Shown piece by piece: positions 33,941 to 43,394 of a stretch of 64,000 nucleotides of DNA (position 1 is the first letter of the stretch; the number at the start of each line of letters is the position of its first letter). Both the position numbers and the translations under genes were made by a program. The notes under the pieces are model-generated. The model worked only from the letters and a program-made list of their open reading frames with translations, did no database searches and was not told the origin of the DNA. This stretch comes from Trichobilharzia szidati (Eukaryota > Platyhelminthes > Trematoda > Strigeidida > Schistosomatidae): contig OX235273.1 of NCBI GenBank assembly GCA_944472155.2, positions 8,467,204 through 8,531,203 on the forward strand, written 5' to 3'.

Positions 33941-35688
33941 AAGAACACAATATTCAGCGAAGAGACTCTCGCCAACAACGAATTTATTATCAAGCTGTAC
34001 AATCGCATATATATGGTTTTTTTTTATAGAAATTATGTCCGGTGAGAGAATTAAGTCAAAGGTGTGAATGCATGAAATAATAATCGTATGAAATGCAATT
34101 AAAATATTTGTGATTATAATCATAGTTTAATGTCAAATGGCAAAATAATTAGTGTCGTATATAGAATAATACATAAGGTGTATAGATTTTGGAAAGGGGT
34201 AAATAATTTTAAGATTAGTAGATGAATGTAAAATGTTACATAACATGGTATGAAACTTAACGACGGCCATCCTTCTTTACAGTTCACCGTAGAAAAGGAA
34301 TCCGAACGAAGTATTCCCTTTCTTGATGCGTGCCTTAGCAGACGTATTGACGGATCTCTCAAAAGATCTGTCAACCGGAAACATACATGGAACGGACAAC
34401 AAACAAATTTTTACAGTTGGGTGCCTAATTCCAGGAAAAGGAACTTAATCCATTCGCTCTGCTCTAGGATAAGGAAAATTTGTAGTTCTGATTCCGTTGA
34501 ATCGGAACTTGTCTACTTAAAAGCCACTCTCGCCGAAAATGGTTACCCTAACCGATTTATTGACAGCAACATGAAAGATAAGCAGTCTAAACTGGTCACC
34601 GACTCAGTTCCAAAGAAAACCTTATTCATGAACTTGGAATTCAAAGGTCATCAAGCTTCAGATAAGCTCAAAAATCGTTTCTCTAAAGCAGTCAGTAAGA
34701 CCTTCATTGCAGCAAAATTACACATGACGTTCACTAGCCACAAGTTGTTCTATACCTCTGTAAAAGATAAACTCCCCCATCTGGCAGCCTCCATGTGCAT
34801 CTATCAGTTCACCTGCTCTTGTGGAGGAAGGCACATTGGCCGTAGCCAGAGGACGCCGCTTTCCACACGGATACGAGAACATATTCCACCTGCATGGTTT
34901 TACAAGGGAGAAAAGAAGTGTGTGCGGAGCTCTATTTTGGAACACCTGATCGACTTCTGCCACTCTGTCAACCCTGACCTTGACTTCAAGATCATATATA
35001 GAATCCATGCTAACTTCCAAGCGTTTTCTTCGTTACAGACTTCTAAAGACAGCTGAGGCCTTGGCAATTCATGACTTTAAGCCAGACCTTTGTGTACAAA
35101 AGAAGTATGTACAATACCTACTTCTTCCTTGGCCGTAGAGGGATAGACATTTATTTATTTTATTTTGTTGATTTAGTTATTCTATGTACTTTTCCCTTAT
35201 AACTACAATTATTATTAATATTATTATCATTATTATTATTAGTTTTCGCACTGAATCTTTTCCACTTGACCCACTTGACATTTTAAACCCGAAATTATTA
35301 ATTTTTTATATTTTTATTTTTACAATATTGAATTAAATCTTATCAAATTTCACACCATGTTATGTAACATTTTATATTCGTCTACTAATCTTATAATTAT
35401 TTACCCCTTTCCAAAATCTATACACCTTATGTATTATTCTATATACGACACTAATTATTTTGCCATTTGACATTAAACTATGATTATAATCACAAATATT
35501 TTAATTTGCATTTCATACTACTATTATTATTTCATGCATTCACACCTTTGACTTAATTCTCTCACCGGACATAATTTCTATAAAAAAAAACCATATATAT
35601 GCGATTGTACAGCTTGATAATAAATTTGTTGTTGGAAAGAGTCTCTTCGCTGAATATTGTGTTCTTAATGCTACAATGAGAATTATTA
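33941..35688 (+). mobile_element. PLE-B1, complete insertion with inverted terminal segments
   Basis: The insertion is bounded by the 12-bp target duplication 'aataattctttt' at 33,929-33,940 and 35,689-35,700. The first about 308 bp (33,941-34,248) are the reverse complement of the element's own 3' end (about 35,345-35,688). The body, with connector, GIY-YIG and 3' untranslated region, lies between. The RT palm is absent: coding starts at QFTVEKESERSIPFLDACL. It is non-autonomous in this form. Confidence 0.85.
34250..35140 (+). pseudogene. PLE-B1 connector and GIY-YIG endonuclease
   Basis: The order is SERSIPFLDACLSRRIDGSL, CSRIRKICSSDSVESEL, VPKKTLFMNLEFKG, then CIYQFTCSCGGRHIGRSQRT (GIY-YIG with YIG changed to HIG) and TRIREH. 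Near 35,028 a shift to another frame is needed to continue with LLKTAEALAIHDFKPDLCVQ and the terminal LLLPWP. The first methionine is fortuitous, because the true N-terminus is truncated. The replacement of the second catalytic-motif tyrosine by histidine and the frameshift argue against function. Confidence 0.8.
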
Positions 35689-35725
35689 AATAATTCTTTT
35701 GTAAAACCTAGAATAAATCTTGAGA

Positions 35726-35728
<3 letters not shown>

Positions 35729-35771
<43 letters not shown>
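35729..35771. repeat. (TA)n microsatellite
   Basis: An uninterrupted run of about 20 TA units is directly followed by the PLE-C coding sequence. Confidence 0.95.
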
Positions 35772-35776
<5 letters not shown>

Positions 35777-36560
35777 TACGATTCAGAGATCTATTTTTCG
35801 TAAACAAACGTGGAGTGGACAATATCTTCATTTTACCAGTTTTGTTCCAATCCAGTATAAACGTTCCCTAGTGAAATGTTTGTTCTCAAGGGCCCGGAAA
35901 ATATGCACGAGTGACACAGTGATGGATGAGTTTCGACATATACATTCAGTTTTATTAGCTAATGGTTATCCAGAAAACTTTATCACTTGTCACAGTAAAG
36001 AAAGACCACATCTCGAAAAGACAGCTTCGGTACCAAAGAAAGCTATCTTTATAAACCTACCATTCAAGGGTGATCAGATTATGCAGTTGACAGCTCAAAG
36101 ACTCCGGTCAGCCATCAAACGCACATTCTACGCCACATCTCTTTTTCTCACTTGCCGAACATTTTCAATCCCTGTACCTACGATTAAAGGACAAAATTCT
36201 GTGGACTCTACTTCAAACTGTATCTACAAGTTCACCTGCAGCTGCGGTGACACCTATATAGGTAGAACCAACAGAATGTTCCAATGTCGTCGGAAAGAAC
36301 ATGTTCCAAAATGGCTACTAAATCACATAGAAAATCCCAATGCCAGTAATCTGAATAGAAATCCAGCATCATCCATTGCAAAACACTTATTAATGTCAGG
36401 TCACAAAATAAATTTTAATGACTGTTTGTCAATTATTTCACATAACTCTAATTCAAGGTTATTGAAGGTGATGGAAGCACTTTGGATTAATCACATACAG
36501 CCTAAACTGTGTGTACAAAAATCAATAGACTTCAATCTTCGCCTACCCTGGACTACTTGA
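35772..36560 (+). CDS. PLE-C C-terminal region: connector and GIY-YIG endonuclease, uninterrupted
   Basis: The frame is open from DGTIQRSIFRKQTWSGQYLH near 35,772 to a stop after RLPWTT. It contains KCLFSRARKICTSDTV, VPKKAIFINLPFKGDQ, CIYKFTCSCGDTYIGRTNRM (complete GIY-YIG motif with R in GRT), RRKEH, and the C-terminal PKLCVQKS. No stop or frameshift is seen, so this is the best-preserved nuclease domain in the window. The reverse transcriptase core is missing because the element starts at a (TA)n run. An initiation codon at 35,871 would give 229 residues, but translation in nature would need the lost 5' part. The 3' untranslated part runs to about 36,740. Confidence 0.8.
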
Positions 36561-36740
36561 CCTATCTAAATATGATTGGTCATTAGTGTGTACTTTTGTT
36601 TTTATTTAACTGAGTAATTGTCATGAACTTTATATTATTATTGTTAACCATGTTAGTTGTAAAGCGGTTGTAAAGAAACTACGGAATGATATCATCTCGC
36701 GAAATTTGTCTTCTTAATGCCTTATTCAAATAGATATATA
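36561..36740 (+). mobile_element. PLE-C 3' end
   Basis: AT-rich tail with a degenerate terminal motif, 'atcatctcgcgaaatttgtc', in the position of the hammerhead-like motif of the other PLE ends. Confidence 0.45.
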
Positions 36741-36987
36741 TATATATCAGTTTCAATTAGACTTGCTTGTCTCAATGGTCTCCACTGATGTCTGAAATCT
36801 TCATCAATATCTTCTTGCATTTCAATGCTTTCTGAATAATACTTGTAGCTTTATGTTTAAGCTTTGAGTTTTCAGTACCGGTGCTGCTTACTCACTCTGT
36901 TACCACTGCCTAATCGATAAATGAGGAATTGAACTCGAACCATGAACTTGGCAAGGGGGAGCATTCTACAGCCAAAAAAGCTCTGGA

Positions 36988-37033
36988 GTAATGGACAACT
37001 GTTTCATTCTAGTTTCAGATTCATCAGCACTAC
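36988..37033 (-). ncRNA. Hammerhead ribozyme-like module (orphan Sm-alpha relic)
   Basis: On the minus strand: stem I GTAGTG pairs with CATTAC (six pairs, one G.T). The core CTGATGA is complete. GAAAC is complete. Stem III ACAGTTGT is self-complementary with wobble, and cleavage triplet GTC is present. Stem II (ATCTGAAACTAGAAT) is weakened. No tRNA-like part is recognisable in the correct position upstream. Confidence 0.55.
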
Positions 37034-37204
37034 GCACCTTAGACTCCACAAGAGATGGAAGAAAAAACCTTTAGATTAGAAGACGATCTCCTCGTTCATT
37101 CAACTAGTCGGAATGAATCCAATGCCCCATGAAGAATTCTGACTTCTATCAATTCGCTATAAGCTGACTACAGAGTGAAAAGTCACCCAGAATTCTATTA
37201 AGAA

Positions 37205-37452
37205 GTTGTAACCAGTTAGGTGTACCAGGTCTGATGTGAACAATATAATACTCATTCATCATATAAGCTGGCGGGGGGCTGAAGTTCGCAGATTGACAAA
37301 AGTTAGAATCCATGGGTTATGCGATTCCTTCCCATTCACTGAATCAATGGTTGACGGGCTTGCCTAGTAACAAGAATGGTTCTAACTCCCATCCCTCGTG
37401 CCACAAATGGCACGTACTACTGAAGAGTTTTGAACTAAGTGGAAATAGCTGT
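37205..37452 (+). repeat. Degenerate Sm-alpha-like SINE, left part
   Basis: It shares 'aagttagaatccatggg' and a decayed promoter region with other copies and ends in a broken ribozyme module (gtactactga...gaaatagctgt). It is interrupted by SINE-B and continues at 37,702. Confidence 0.6.
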
Positions 37453-37689
37453 GGCAGCGTCGGTGGCATAGCGGTTAGGACGCTCGCCGACCATGCACAT
37501 GGTCCGGGGTTCGATCCCCGGCCGACGCACTCCTTTGCCTCGCCAAGCCAGAAATAATGCTGGTGAAGAGGAAAGGTTGGGCATGAGGCTAGCAACCCCA
37601 TCCTGTAAAATAAACACTGCTACAGAAACTTCAAGCTTCTAGCTTGAAGCCTTATGTTCCACTGGGGAACGTGAAGGAAAAAAAAGGAA
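37453..37689 (+). mobile_element. SINE-B inserted in Sm-alpha SINE, full copy
   Basis: The 73-nt tRNA-like head at 37,457-37,529 has a fully paired 7-bp acceptor stem (GCGTCGG with CCGACGC), box A 'tggcatagcgg' and box B 'ggttcgatccc'. The body ends 'ccactggggaacgtgaagg' and A-rich sequence. The target duplication is 'ggaaatagctgt' at 37,441-37,452 and 37,690-37,701. The T-arm pairing is not canonical, so it is a tRNA relative and not a working tRNA gene. Confidence 0.9.
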
Positions 37690-38002
37690 GGAAATAGCTG
37701 TCCAATACGCCTTCATCTCGACTCATTCTCTCACTGATACAACTGCAAGCTTTCCAGAAGCCACTGTCTAATGATATTCATTTAAATAGTAATGTCGCAA
37801 TAAGGTTAGACCTTCCAGTGAATAAAATTTTGATTCACCATGGAAACCTTGTATATATATTGCGCGGAACTATTCACTATGTCCTAATCTACTTTTTTCT
37901 CTACACAAATCTAAGTTAACCTGGAAATTCACTTACCACAAGTTTAAAAGAACACAACCAGATCTTGTTATCAAATATAAGGAGAATGGTTCGCTTTTTT
38001 TT

Positions 38003-38228
38003 ATTCCTTTACGTTCCCAGTGGAACATAGGGCTTCAAGCTAGTGGCTTGAATTTCCTGTAGCAGTGTTCATTTTACAGGATGGGGTTGCTAGCCTCATG
38101 CCCAACCTCTCCTCTTCACCAGCATTATTTCTGGCTTAGTGAGGTAAAGGAGTGCGTTGGCCGGGGATCGGACCCTGGACCATGTGCATGGTCGGCGAGA
38201 GTCCTAACCGCTGTACCACCGACGCACT
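38003..38228 (-). repeat. SINE-B, antisense copy
   Basis: Reverse complement of the 37.5 kb copy over its whole length, with a few differences in the tRNA-like head ('gtaccaccgacgcac' at its end). A GC-rich block is joined directly to its right end. Confidence 0.85.
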
Positions 38229-38524
38229 AGAGGAGGCGGTCTCCACGCGCAGACCGGGCTGTCACATGGCCACCATTCACAGGCGCCATCCCGCTACCGC
38301 ACCACGCGGGGACTTTTGCCTGCTGGGTTTCCCCCCTGGGCCGGTGAGCCCTTCCTTAGTCGACCTGGACAACGCGCCCTCCGACAGGTCATCCATATCG
38401 GCGCGGTGCTTAGCGTGGACGCCCGATTAACATGAGCGCCGATATGCCAGAACTCCCGGTCCCGCGAAATTCCGCACCCTGGCCTACAAGTAGCTAGATT
38501 ACAGGCGCACGCCACCACGCCCAG
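38229..38524. other. GC-rich block of foreign composition, with Alu-like stretch
   Basis: About 300 bp are clearly GC-rich against an AT-rich surrounding. The last 36 bases (38,489-38,524; for example 'gattacaggcgcacgccacc') resemble the antisense of a primate Alu right-arm segment as I remember it. The rest is not recognised. Open frames in it have no known product. Confidence 0.5.
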
Positions 38525-38572
38525 AATGGTCCTCTGACTGATATCAATCCGTAGTCTAACCTGAAACAAGGG
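38525..38572 (+). repeat. 3' end of an Sm-alpha-like SINE
   Basis: The stretch 'ctgactgatatcaatccg' to 'taacctgaaacaa' equals the end of the full copy at 38,925-38,957. Only the last about 48 bp remain. Confidence 0.65.
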
Positions 38573-38599
38573 TAATTCCTGAAAATTAATCTGTTGCTC

Positions 38600-38960
38600 T
38601 CTAGTGACTGGCTACAGGACGAAGTTGCCTGGAGTTCTGGTCAGACTTCATGACCAGTAGGGTCGATCCAGTAGGAGGGAGTGAGGATGGAGTTCCCGCC
38701 GATGACAATGGATGCTGCCAGTAGTGCAAAATCACGAATTGGTAGAAGTTAGGATTGATGGGCTGGCCACTGAGTCGGGTCCCATTGGCTGATGAATGGT
38801 CTACCAGCTTGCCTTGTAACCGGAAGGTCCTGGTTTCGAACCCTGGCGGTGAGTGCGTACTGCTGATGACTCCTAAACTAGGATGAAACAGCAGTCTAGT
38901 ACTCCCTTGTTCTCAGTGGTTCTCTAACTGATATCAATCTGTGGTTTAACCTGAAACAAA
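38600..38960 (+). repeat. Sm-alpha-like SINE, best copy
   Basis: Colinear with the other copies. The promoter-like region has box A 'tggctgatgaatgg' and box B 'ggtttcgaaccctgg', then a nearly complete hammerhead and the tail 'gtggtttaacctgaaac'. Sm-alpha repeats of schistosomes are known tRNA-related repeats with self-cleaving hammerheads. Confidence 0.8.
38857..38902 (+). ncRNA. Hammerhead ribozyme of Sm-alpha-like SINE, nearly intact
   Basis: Stem I GTACTG pairs with TAGTAC (six pairs, one G.T). The core CTGATGA is at 38,863-38,869. Stem II is TCCTA with TAGGA, five pairs, though the base pair next to the core is C.T. GAAA is at 38,885-38,888, and the cleavage triplet GTC at 38,894-38,896. 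Stem III has one A.A mismatch. Cleavage would follow C38,896. Confidence 0.7.
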
Positions 38961-39451
38961 ATAGAGTTTACTATAAACTAATTCTTGAGTAAAATATTCC
39001 CACTGAATCTGGTTTAATTCAACAGCTTTCATGAAATCTGTGTGAACTCTGATTACTAATTCCCATGATGAAGTATCTAAAATTTGAACTGTAAGTAGTT
39101 GTGAATTATATGTGGGAGAATAATCTAGTTACGCATCCAATACTAGTATTGTTCTTCACTTGAAAGTTTAACTGTAATCTTTTTTGCTAGAGTTCAATGA
39201 TACTACTTACTAATAATGAGTAATAAAGTTGAGATGCAGATAAACTTTTACTTATGATTTCCCTATCCTTTAATGAATATGTGACAGTGAGATCATCTAC
39301 CAAGTGATAGCTATCACCAACACACGAAATGGTTACTTCATTAGCTATCCTTGCCCTCATTACACTACAAACAAAGTTAAACAATAGCAACCAGACTGCT
39401 AACAAGACTTGAATAGCACTTTCTTATATTATTAGCCTTTGCATAACAGAA
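38961..39451. other. No gene recognised
   Basis: AT-rich spacer; a 72-codon minus-strand frame has no recognisable feature. Confidence 0.3.
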
Positions 39452-39502
39452 ATAAGTGGAACTTTTGATGTGGTTGTGTTCTCTGAGCTGGATAGTTAAC
39501 TT

Positions 39503-39545
39503 GCGAAGCTTTCATCACCCTACTAGGTGACATCTTCAGCACATA
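39503..39545 (-). ncRNA. Hammerhead-like motif, left arm of PLE-K
   Basis: On the minus strand CTGAAGA fits the CUGANGA core. A hairpin TCACC/GGTGA, then GAAAGCTTC and GC follow. A second copy with a changed hairpin lies at 40,933-40,970 (plus) and a third at 28,049-28,087 (minus). Stem I is not clear. Confidence 0.4.
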
Positions 39546-39699
39546 CCTCAATCTGTTGAAGTGAGCTTTTAGATTTCTCCACGAGTTCATTAATCATCTC
39601 TCCTGGTGGGTGACCTTGGACGTGATTGGTTGTTTTTGTGCGTTTTCACACCTTTTAGACTGCTTGTGTTGGAACTGATTGTTTCTTTGACTTGAACTG

Positions 39700-40180
39700 T
39701 GACCCTTTGTGTGTGAGGTTTCTTTCTTATCGGTTGATAAATTTTGTCTATCTCGATGTGTCTATTGATTGACGATTCACTGGAATGCCACGCTTCTAAA
39801 AATTCTCTAGCATTCTTGTTATTTCCTCTCTCTTATATTTTAACATTGTCCCAATCGAATTGACACCCACGGTTGTCTGTATGTAGTGATACTAGGGAGT
39901 GGATGTCATGTCTTTTGACGCCTAGCTTATGTTCGTGGATACGAAGATGAAGGGGACGTCCACTTTGGCCAATGTAGTGTTTTTCGCAGTTGTTACAATT
40001 TATCTTGCAGATGATGTTGGTTTTGTCTTCTTTTGCTGTTGAGTCCTTTGGTTGACACAGGGCCAGCTGAGTGAAATAATTTTGTTGGTTTGTGTGCAAC
40101 GTCAATTTCTAAAGGTGTGAAGCGTTTTGCAGTGATTTCTGATATATCCATTATATATGGCAGGGCGACTTTCATTTTGC
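39700..40180 (-). pseudogene. PLE-K GIY-YIG endonuclease and C-terminus
   Basis: Two frames are needed. The first reads KVALPYIMDISEITAKRF. The second reads FTQLALCQPKDSTAKEDK then ICKINCNNCEKHYIGQSGRP, LHLRIHEHKLGVKRHDIHSL and FDWDNVKI. The CX2C-like INCNNC before YIG is typical of this PLE lineage. A C-terminal HIEIDKIYQPIRKK follows after a stop. It is broken by at least one frameshift and stops. Confidence 0.75.
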
Positions 40181-40255
40181 TTTCCTCGGGGGCTTTTGGT
40201 TTGATAGGTTGGCTTTGGGGTATATGTCTTTTGATGACATTTCGTGGATATCCAT

Positions 40256-40840
40256 TCTTTTATAAGACGTCCATGAGATATCTTTCTTCAATTTTCCTTA
40301 AGATGGGAGTGCTGCAATGAGTACTGGCCCTCTTGAATAGTGTTTGTATGCAATTCCTTTTGTGTGTTATTGCGTTGTTGCTGTTGCAATTTAGTATTTG
40401 ATCTGCGTGAGTTGATTTTCTATAGACTTGAGTTTCTAATTTTCCTGTGGTTGTTCGCTTGACTAAGGCATCTAAAAATGGGATTTTGTTCTCGGATTCC
40501 TCTTCTCTTGTGAATTTGATGTCGTTGAAGACGTTGTTTATTAAGTTGTGAGTTTTATCTAACTCGTTTCTTTTGATTATTACAAATGTGTCGTCCACGT
40601 AACGTATCCAAATCTTGGGTTTGATCTTTGGTAGGATTATGTTTTCAAGCCTTTGCATCACTGCTTCTTCAATCAAACCTGATATTAGCGATCCTATTGG
40701 TGTTCCTTTGACTTGTTCATATATTTGGCCGTTGAACTGGAAGTAGGTTGTTAGCCATAGGTTTATGCATTCCATCCAGCTTGTGTGTTGCAGTTTTGAT
40801 TGTTGTGGGAGGTGTTCGTCGTTGGTTTGTGTGCACGCAC
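40256..40840 (-). pseudogene. PLE-K reverse transcriptase (palm and connector)
   Basis: The minus-strand frame reads WLTTYFQFNGQIYEQVKG then TPIGSLISGLIEEAVMQRLE (motif B region), IWIRYVDDTFVII (motif C, YVDD), and TREEESENKIPFLDALVKR (connector). KRNCIQTLFKRASTHC and YLMDVL with a stop follow. Upstream motifs including motif A are missing because the reading frame is cut by the inverted terminal arm at about 40,836. The first residues after the methionine come from that arm and are not native. Confidence 0.82.
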
Positions 40841-40932
40841 AAAACAACCAATCGCGTCCAAGGTCACCGGGAGAGAGGATTAGTAAACTCGTGGAGAAAT
40901 CTAAAAGCTCACTTCAACAAATTGAAGTAGAC

Positions 40933-40970
40933 GCTGAAGATATCGCCTAGTAGGTCGATGAAAGCTTCGC
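40933..40970 (+). ncRNA. Hammerhead-like motif, right (inverted) arm of PLE-K
   Basis: It reads CTGAAGA, then a hairpin with ATCG/CGAT ends, then GAAAGCTTCGC. The hairpin sequence differs from the left arm but still pairs. Confidence 0.4.
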
Positions 40971-41090
40971 AAGTTAACTATCCAGCTCAGAACACAACCA
41001 CATCAAAATCATCCGCCTGAGCTATAATTCTTCTCCATCATATATAAGTGGGACTCTTTATCAGTCCAAACACTACTGCGTCCCACAGCC

Positions 41091-41501
41091 ATGCCCGATC
41101 GAAGTAAGTACTTTCAGGTAGCGAGGCCATCTCATCCACCGTTCAACCACTTTGACTGGATTTCAGTGATCCGTGAATTCCTATATCTGTCAACTGACGA
41201 TGAGGCACTAGCAACAATTAAAGCTATCGATAAACGACCATTTCAGTCAAACATGATCGACCCCATTGACCATGGCTTCCCCATAGAACTTTACAAGATC
41301 CATCCAGTTGTTGATAATGAGCGGAAAATCGATATTTCGACCATAAGAATTATGGACATTACTCGGATTATATTCAATGCAGATTTCTTGATGTTAATCC
41401 AAATCACCTTGTGCAGACCAACCAAACGTTGCTCAGCCGATAGTATCAATTCCAGTGAAGAGGGTGGGTTTAGCGTGAAGTTAGCAACAACACCTTGTTA
41501 A
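41091..41501 (+). CDS. Unrecognised open reading frame, 136 codons
   Basis: This is one of the longer frames in the window that I could not assign to a mobile element. It begins MPDRSKYFQVARPSHPPFNH and has no signal peptide, membrane segment or motif known to me. It lies just outside the right target repeat of PLE-K and upstream of an RTE. It may be a fragment of an LTR-element gag-like frame or a chance frame. Expression is not indicated by any visible promoter or poly(A) signal. Confidence 0.2.
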   Translation: MPDRSKYFQVARPSHPPFNHFDWISVIREFLYLSTDDEALATIKAIDKRPFQSNMIDPIDHGFPIELYKIHPVVDNERKIDISTIRIMDITRIIFNADFLMLIQITLCRPTKRCSADSINSSEEGGFSVKLATTPC

Positions 41502-41821
41502 AAGGCACCACAACTACTGTAACAACAGAAGACAAGGGCCAGGCAACAGATCGTTTATTAAGGGAATTCAACCCATATTTATATATTTTAATGTACATTA
41601 TTGTAGATTATTGTTAGTTGAAAATACAGTCTTTTGATTGGTTGTTTCTCACAGAAAGTTAACCTTGCATCTCTCTGTGGCTGTGTCAGATCATCCATAT
41701 GCTAACCGTATCCGCCTACTCAAAGCCTTTGTTCTCATTTTCTCACCACCAATATTGGGGACATAAACATTGGCGTCAATTACTGTCTACCAACTTTGAC
41801 TAGCAGCCAGCTCTCACCACA

Positions 41822-42440
41822 CTACTGACGAGGATATCAAAGCAAGATTCGGAAAAGCAAGACAAGCTTTCACTACTCTCAAGTCTGTGTGGAGGTCAAC
41901 AGCACTCAGCATCAAAAATAACATCCGGATATTCAACTCCAATGTGAAGCCAGTGCTACCTACTATACGGATCAGAGACTTGCACTGAACCTCATAAAGA
42001 GCATCTCAAACAAACTACAGACCTTCATTAACAGCTGTCTTTGCTCAATACTTCGCTCAAGATCAGATGGCCGGCCAGGAAAGGTCAGCAACAGAGATCT
42101 CTGGCAATGGGCGAACCAACACAGCAGGAACCGATTGTGAAACAAATACGCAGGAAGAAATGGAATTGGGTGGATTGGCCATATTCTGAGGAAACAATGC
42201 ATCAAGTGACATCACTAGACAAGCCATTGCTCGAGTGGAACCCGAAAGGGAAGAGGCGAGTTGGTCGTCAGTGCAAGGGTGACTTGGAGGAGGTGATGTG
42301 AGGAGGAGATGAAAACGTGTGGGCAGACTTGAAGCCAGGTGAAGACTGTAGCAGAGAACCAAACGTAATGGAGACGCATGGCTGAAGCCCTATGTTCCTC
42401 TAGGAATTAAAGGAAACAATAATAATGATAATGATTATTA
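41822..42440 (+). mobile_element. RTE-type retrotransposon, 3' part
   Basis: From 'gaggatatcaaagcaag' it follows the 24.18-24.78 kb copy: KARQAFTTLKSVWRS, LPTIRIRDL, and an HRSDGRP-like block. It ends in 'ctctaggaattaaaggaaac' and (aat)n. It is 5'-truncated. Confidence 0.85.
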
Positions 42441-42734
42441 TTATTAAAATGACGGACAGTTTTCTTGGGAGATGACGTAACACACACACATGGTGATACA
42501 GTATTGATAACTGGGTGATCATGTTTCAACTACAATTTTCAGACTGCACCTTATAATCTGCTTAAAAATAACGAATTGTATGAAAAATGACAACTATCCA
42601 GTATATACTACTACCTAATAAAAGTAGTTGTAGACCATGCAAAATAATCAGTAGTCAAGATTATGGGATTCGTGTGAATTTGAATTAATTTAATTTCAAC
42701 TGTTAAATATCGCCATGAGACAACATCAATTATA

Positions 42735-42900
42735 GACAGATCAGAGATCAGTAGACAGCTGCTTCTTTCTAGTTTTTGGGTACTTCGGCAGTGTACACCC
42801 ACGATCCCACCAGGAATGGAAGCCAAGATCTTCTAGTTACAACACCTACCTCGTCGACCATTCAAGGATTTGTACTGGAATTCAACGAACCCTCATCTTT
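42735..42900 (-). repeat. Sm-alpha-like relic, antisense
   Basis: On the minus strand 'gttgtaactagaagatcttg' and 'ccattcctggtgggatcg' parallel the box B region. A ruined ribozyme module with surviving 'gcagctgtc' follows. Confidence 0.45.
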
Positions 42901-43079
42901 AACTTTGTTAATTTGTGATATAGTTCTACTCTCACCAATGCCATCGGTGAGCATCCCCTTCACCTTGACACATGGTGGACCCCACTGCTCAAGACTGCTC
43001 ACTGCAGCTTCAGGACATCTATCCAGTAGCCATCAGTCAGCTAAAGATTGATTCATATTTACATTGTGGTTGCGTCAAA

Positions 43080-43135
43080 GATATGCACTGTTGAGGAGTT
43101 CAAGAATAGGACGAAACAGCTGTCCAGAGATCTAT
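43080..43135 (+). repeat. Sm-alpha-like hammerhead relic
   Basis: The 3' half of the module is perfect (AGGAC GAAACAGCTGTCCAG). The 5' core reads TTGAGGA in place of CTGATGA. No promoter part is recognisable upstream. Confidence 0.5.
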
Positions 43136-43394
43136 GGTTTTCAATGACCTCTGACTGGTGGAACACAGGTCTTCAGCAGGACATCTCTGAGGTAGTCAGT
43201 TTTCTGCCAACCCACTCACCTTGTTACATGACTGCTCCAAAGTTTTCATTTCCTGCGTAACACATTCTCATATCACTGTTGGACATCTAACCGTCTGACT
43301 CCCCTTTCGAGTTCTACTGGATGATAGGTCTGGGAAATAACATCATTTGAAGTTCTCCTCACTTGTTATTCTTATACACTCATTATATAAAACA

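Larger units (their letters stand above)
39464..41043 (-). mobile_element. PLE-K, insertion with inverted terminal repeats
   Basis: It is flanked by 12-bp near-identical repeats 'ataagtggaact' (39,452-39,463) and 'ataagtgggact' (41,044-41,055). The left end (39,464-39,655) and the right end (about 40,836-41,008) are reverse complements, with the RT and nuclease coding region on the minus strand between them. The coding part is truncated upstream of RT motif B. The right arm extends about 35 bp beyond the repeated part. Confidence 0.85.

Noticed and set aside
37457..37529. A tRNA gene
   Set aside because: The acceptor stem is perfect and both promoter boxes are present, but the T-arm is not canonical and the unit is the head of a SINE with body, tail and target duplication, repeated at 19.5 and 38.1 kb.
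38152..38569. Two frames of about 90 codons in the GC-rich block
   Set aside because: Long frames are expected in GC-rich DNA, they overlap on opposite strands, and one runs into an antisense SINE.
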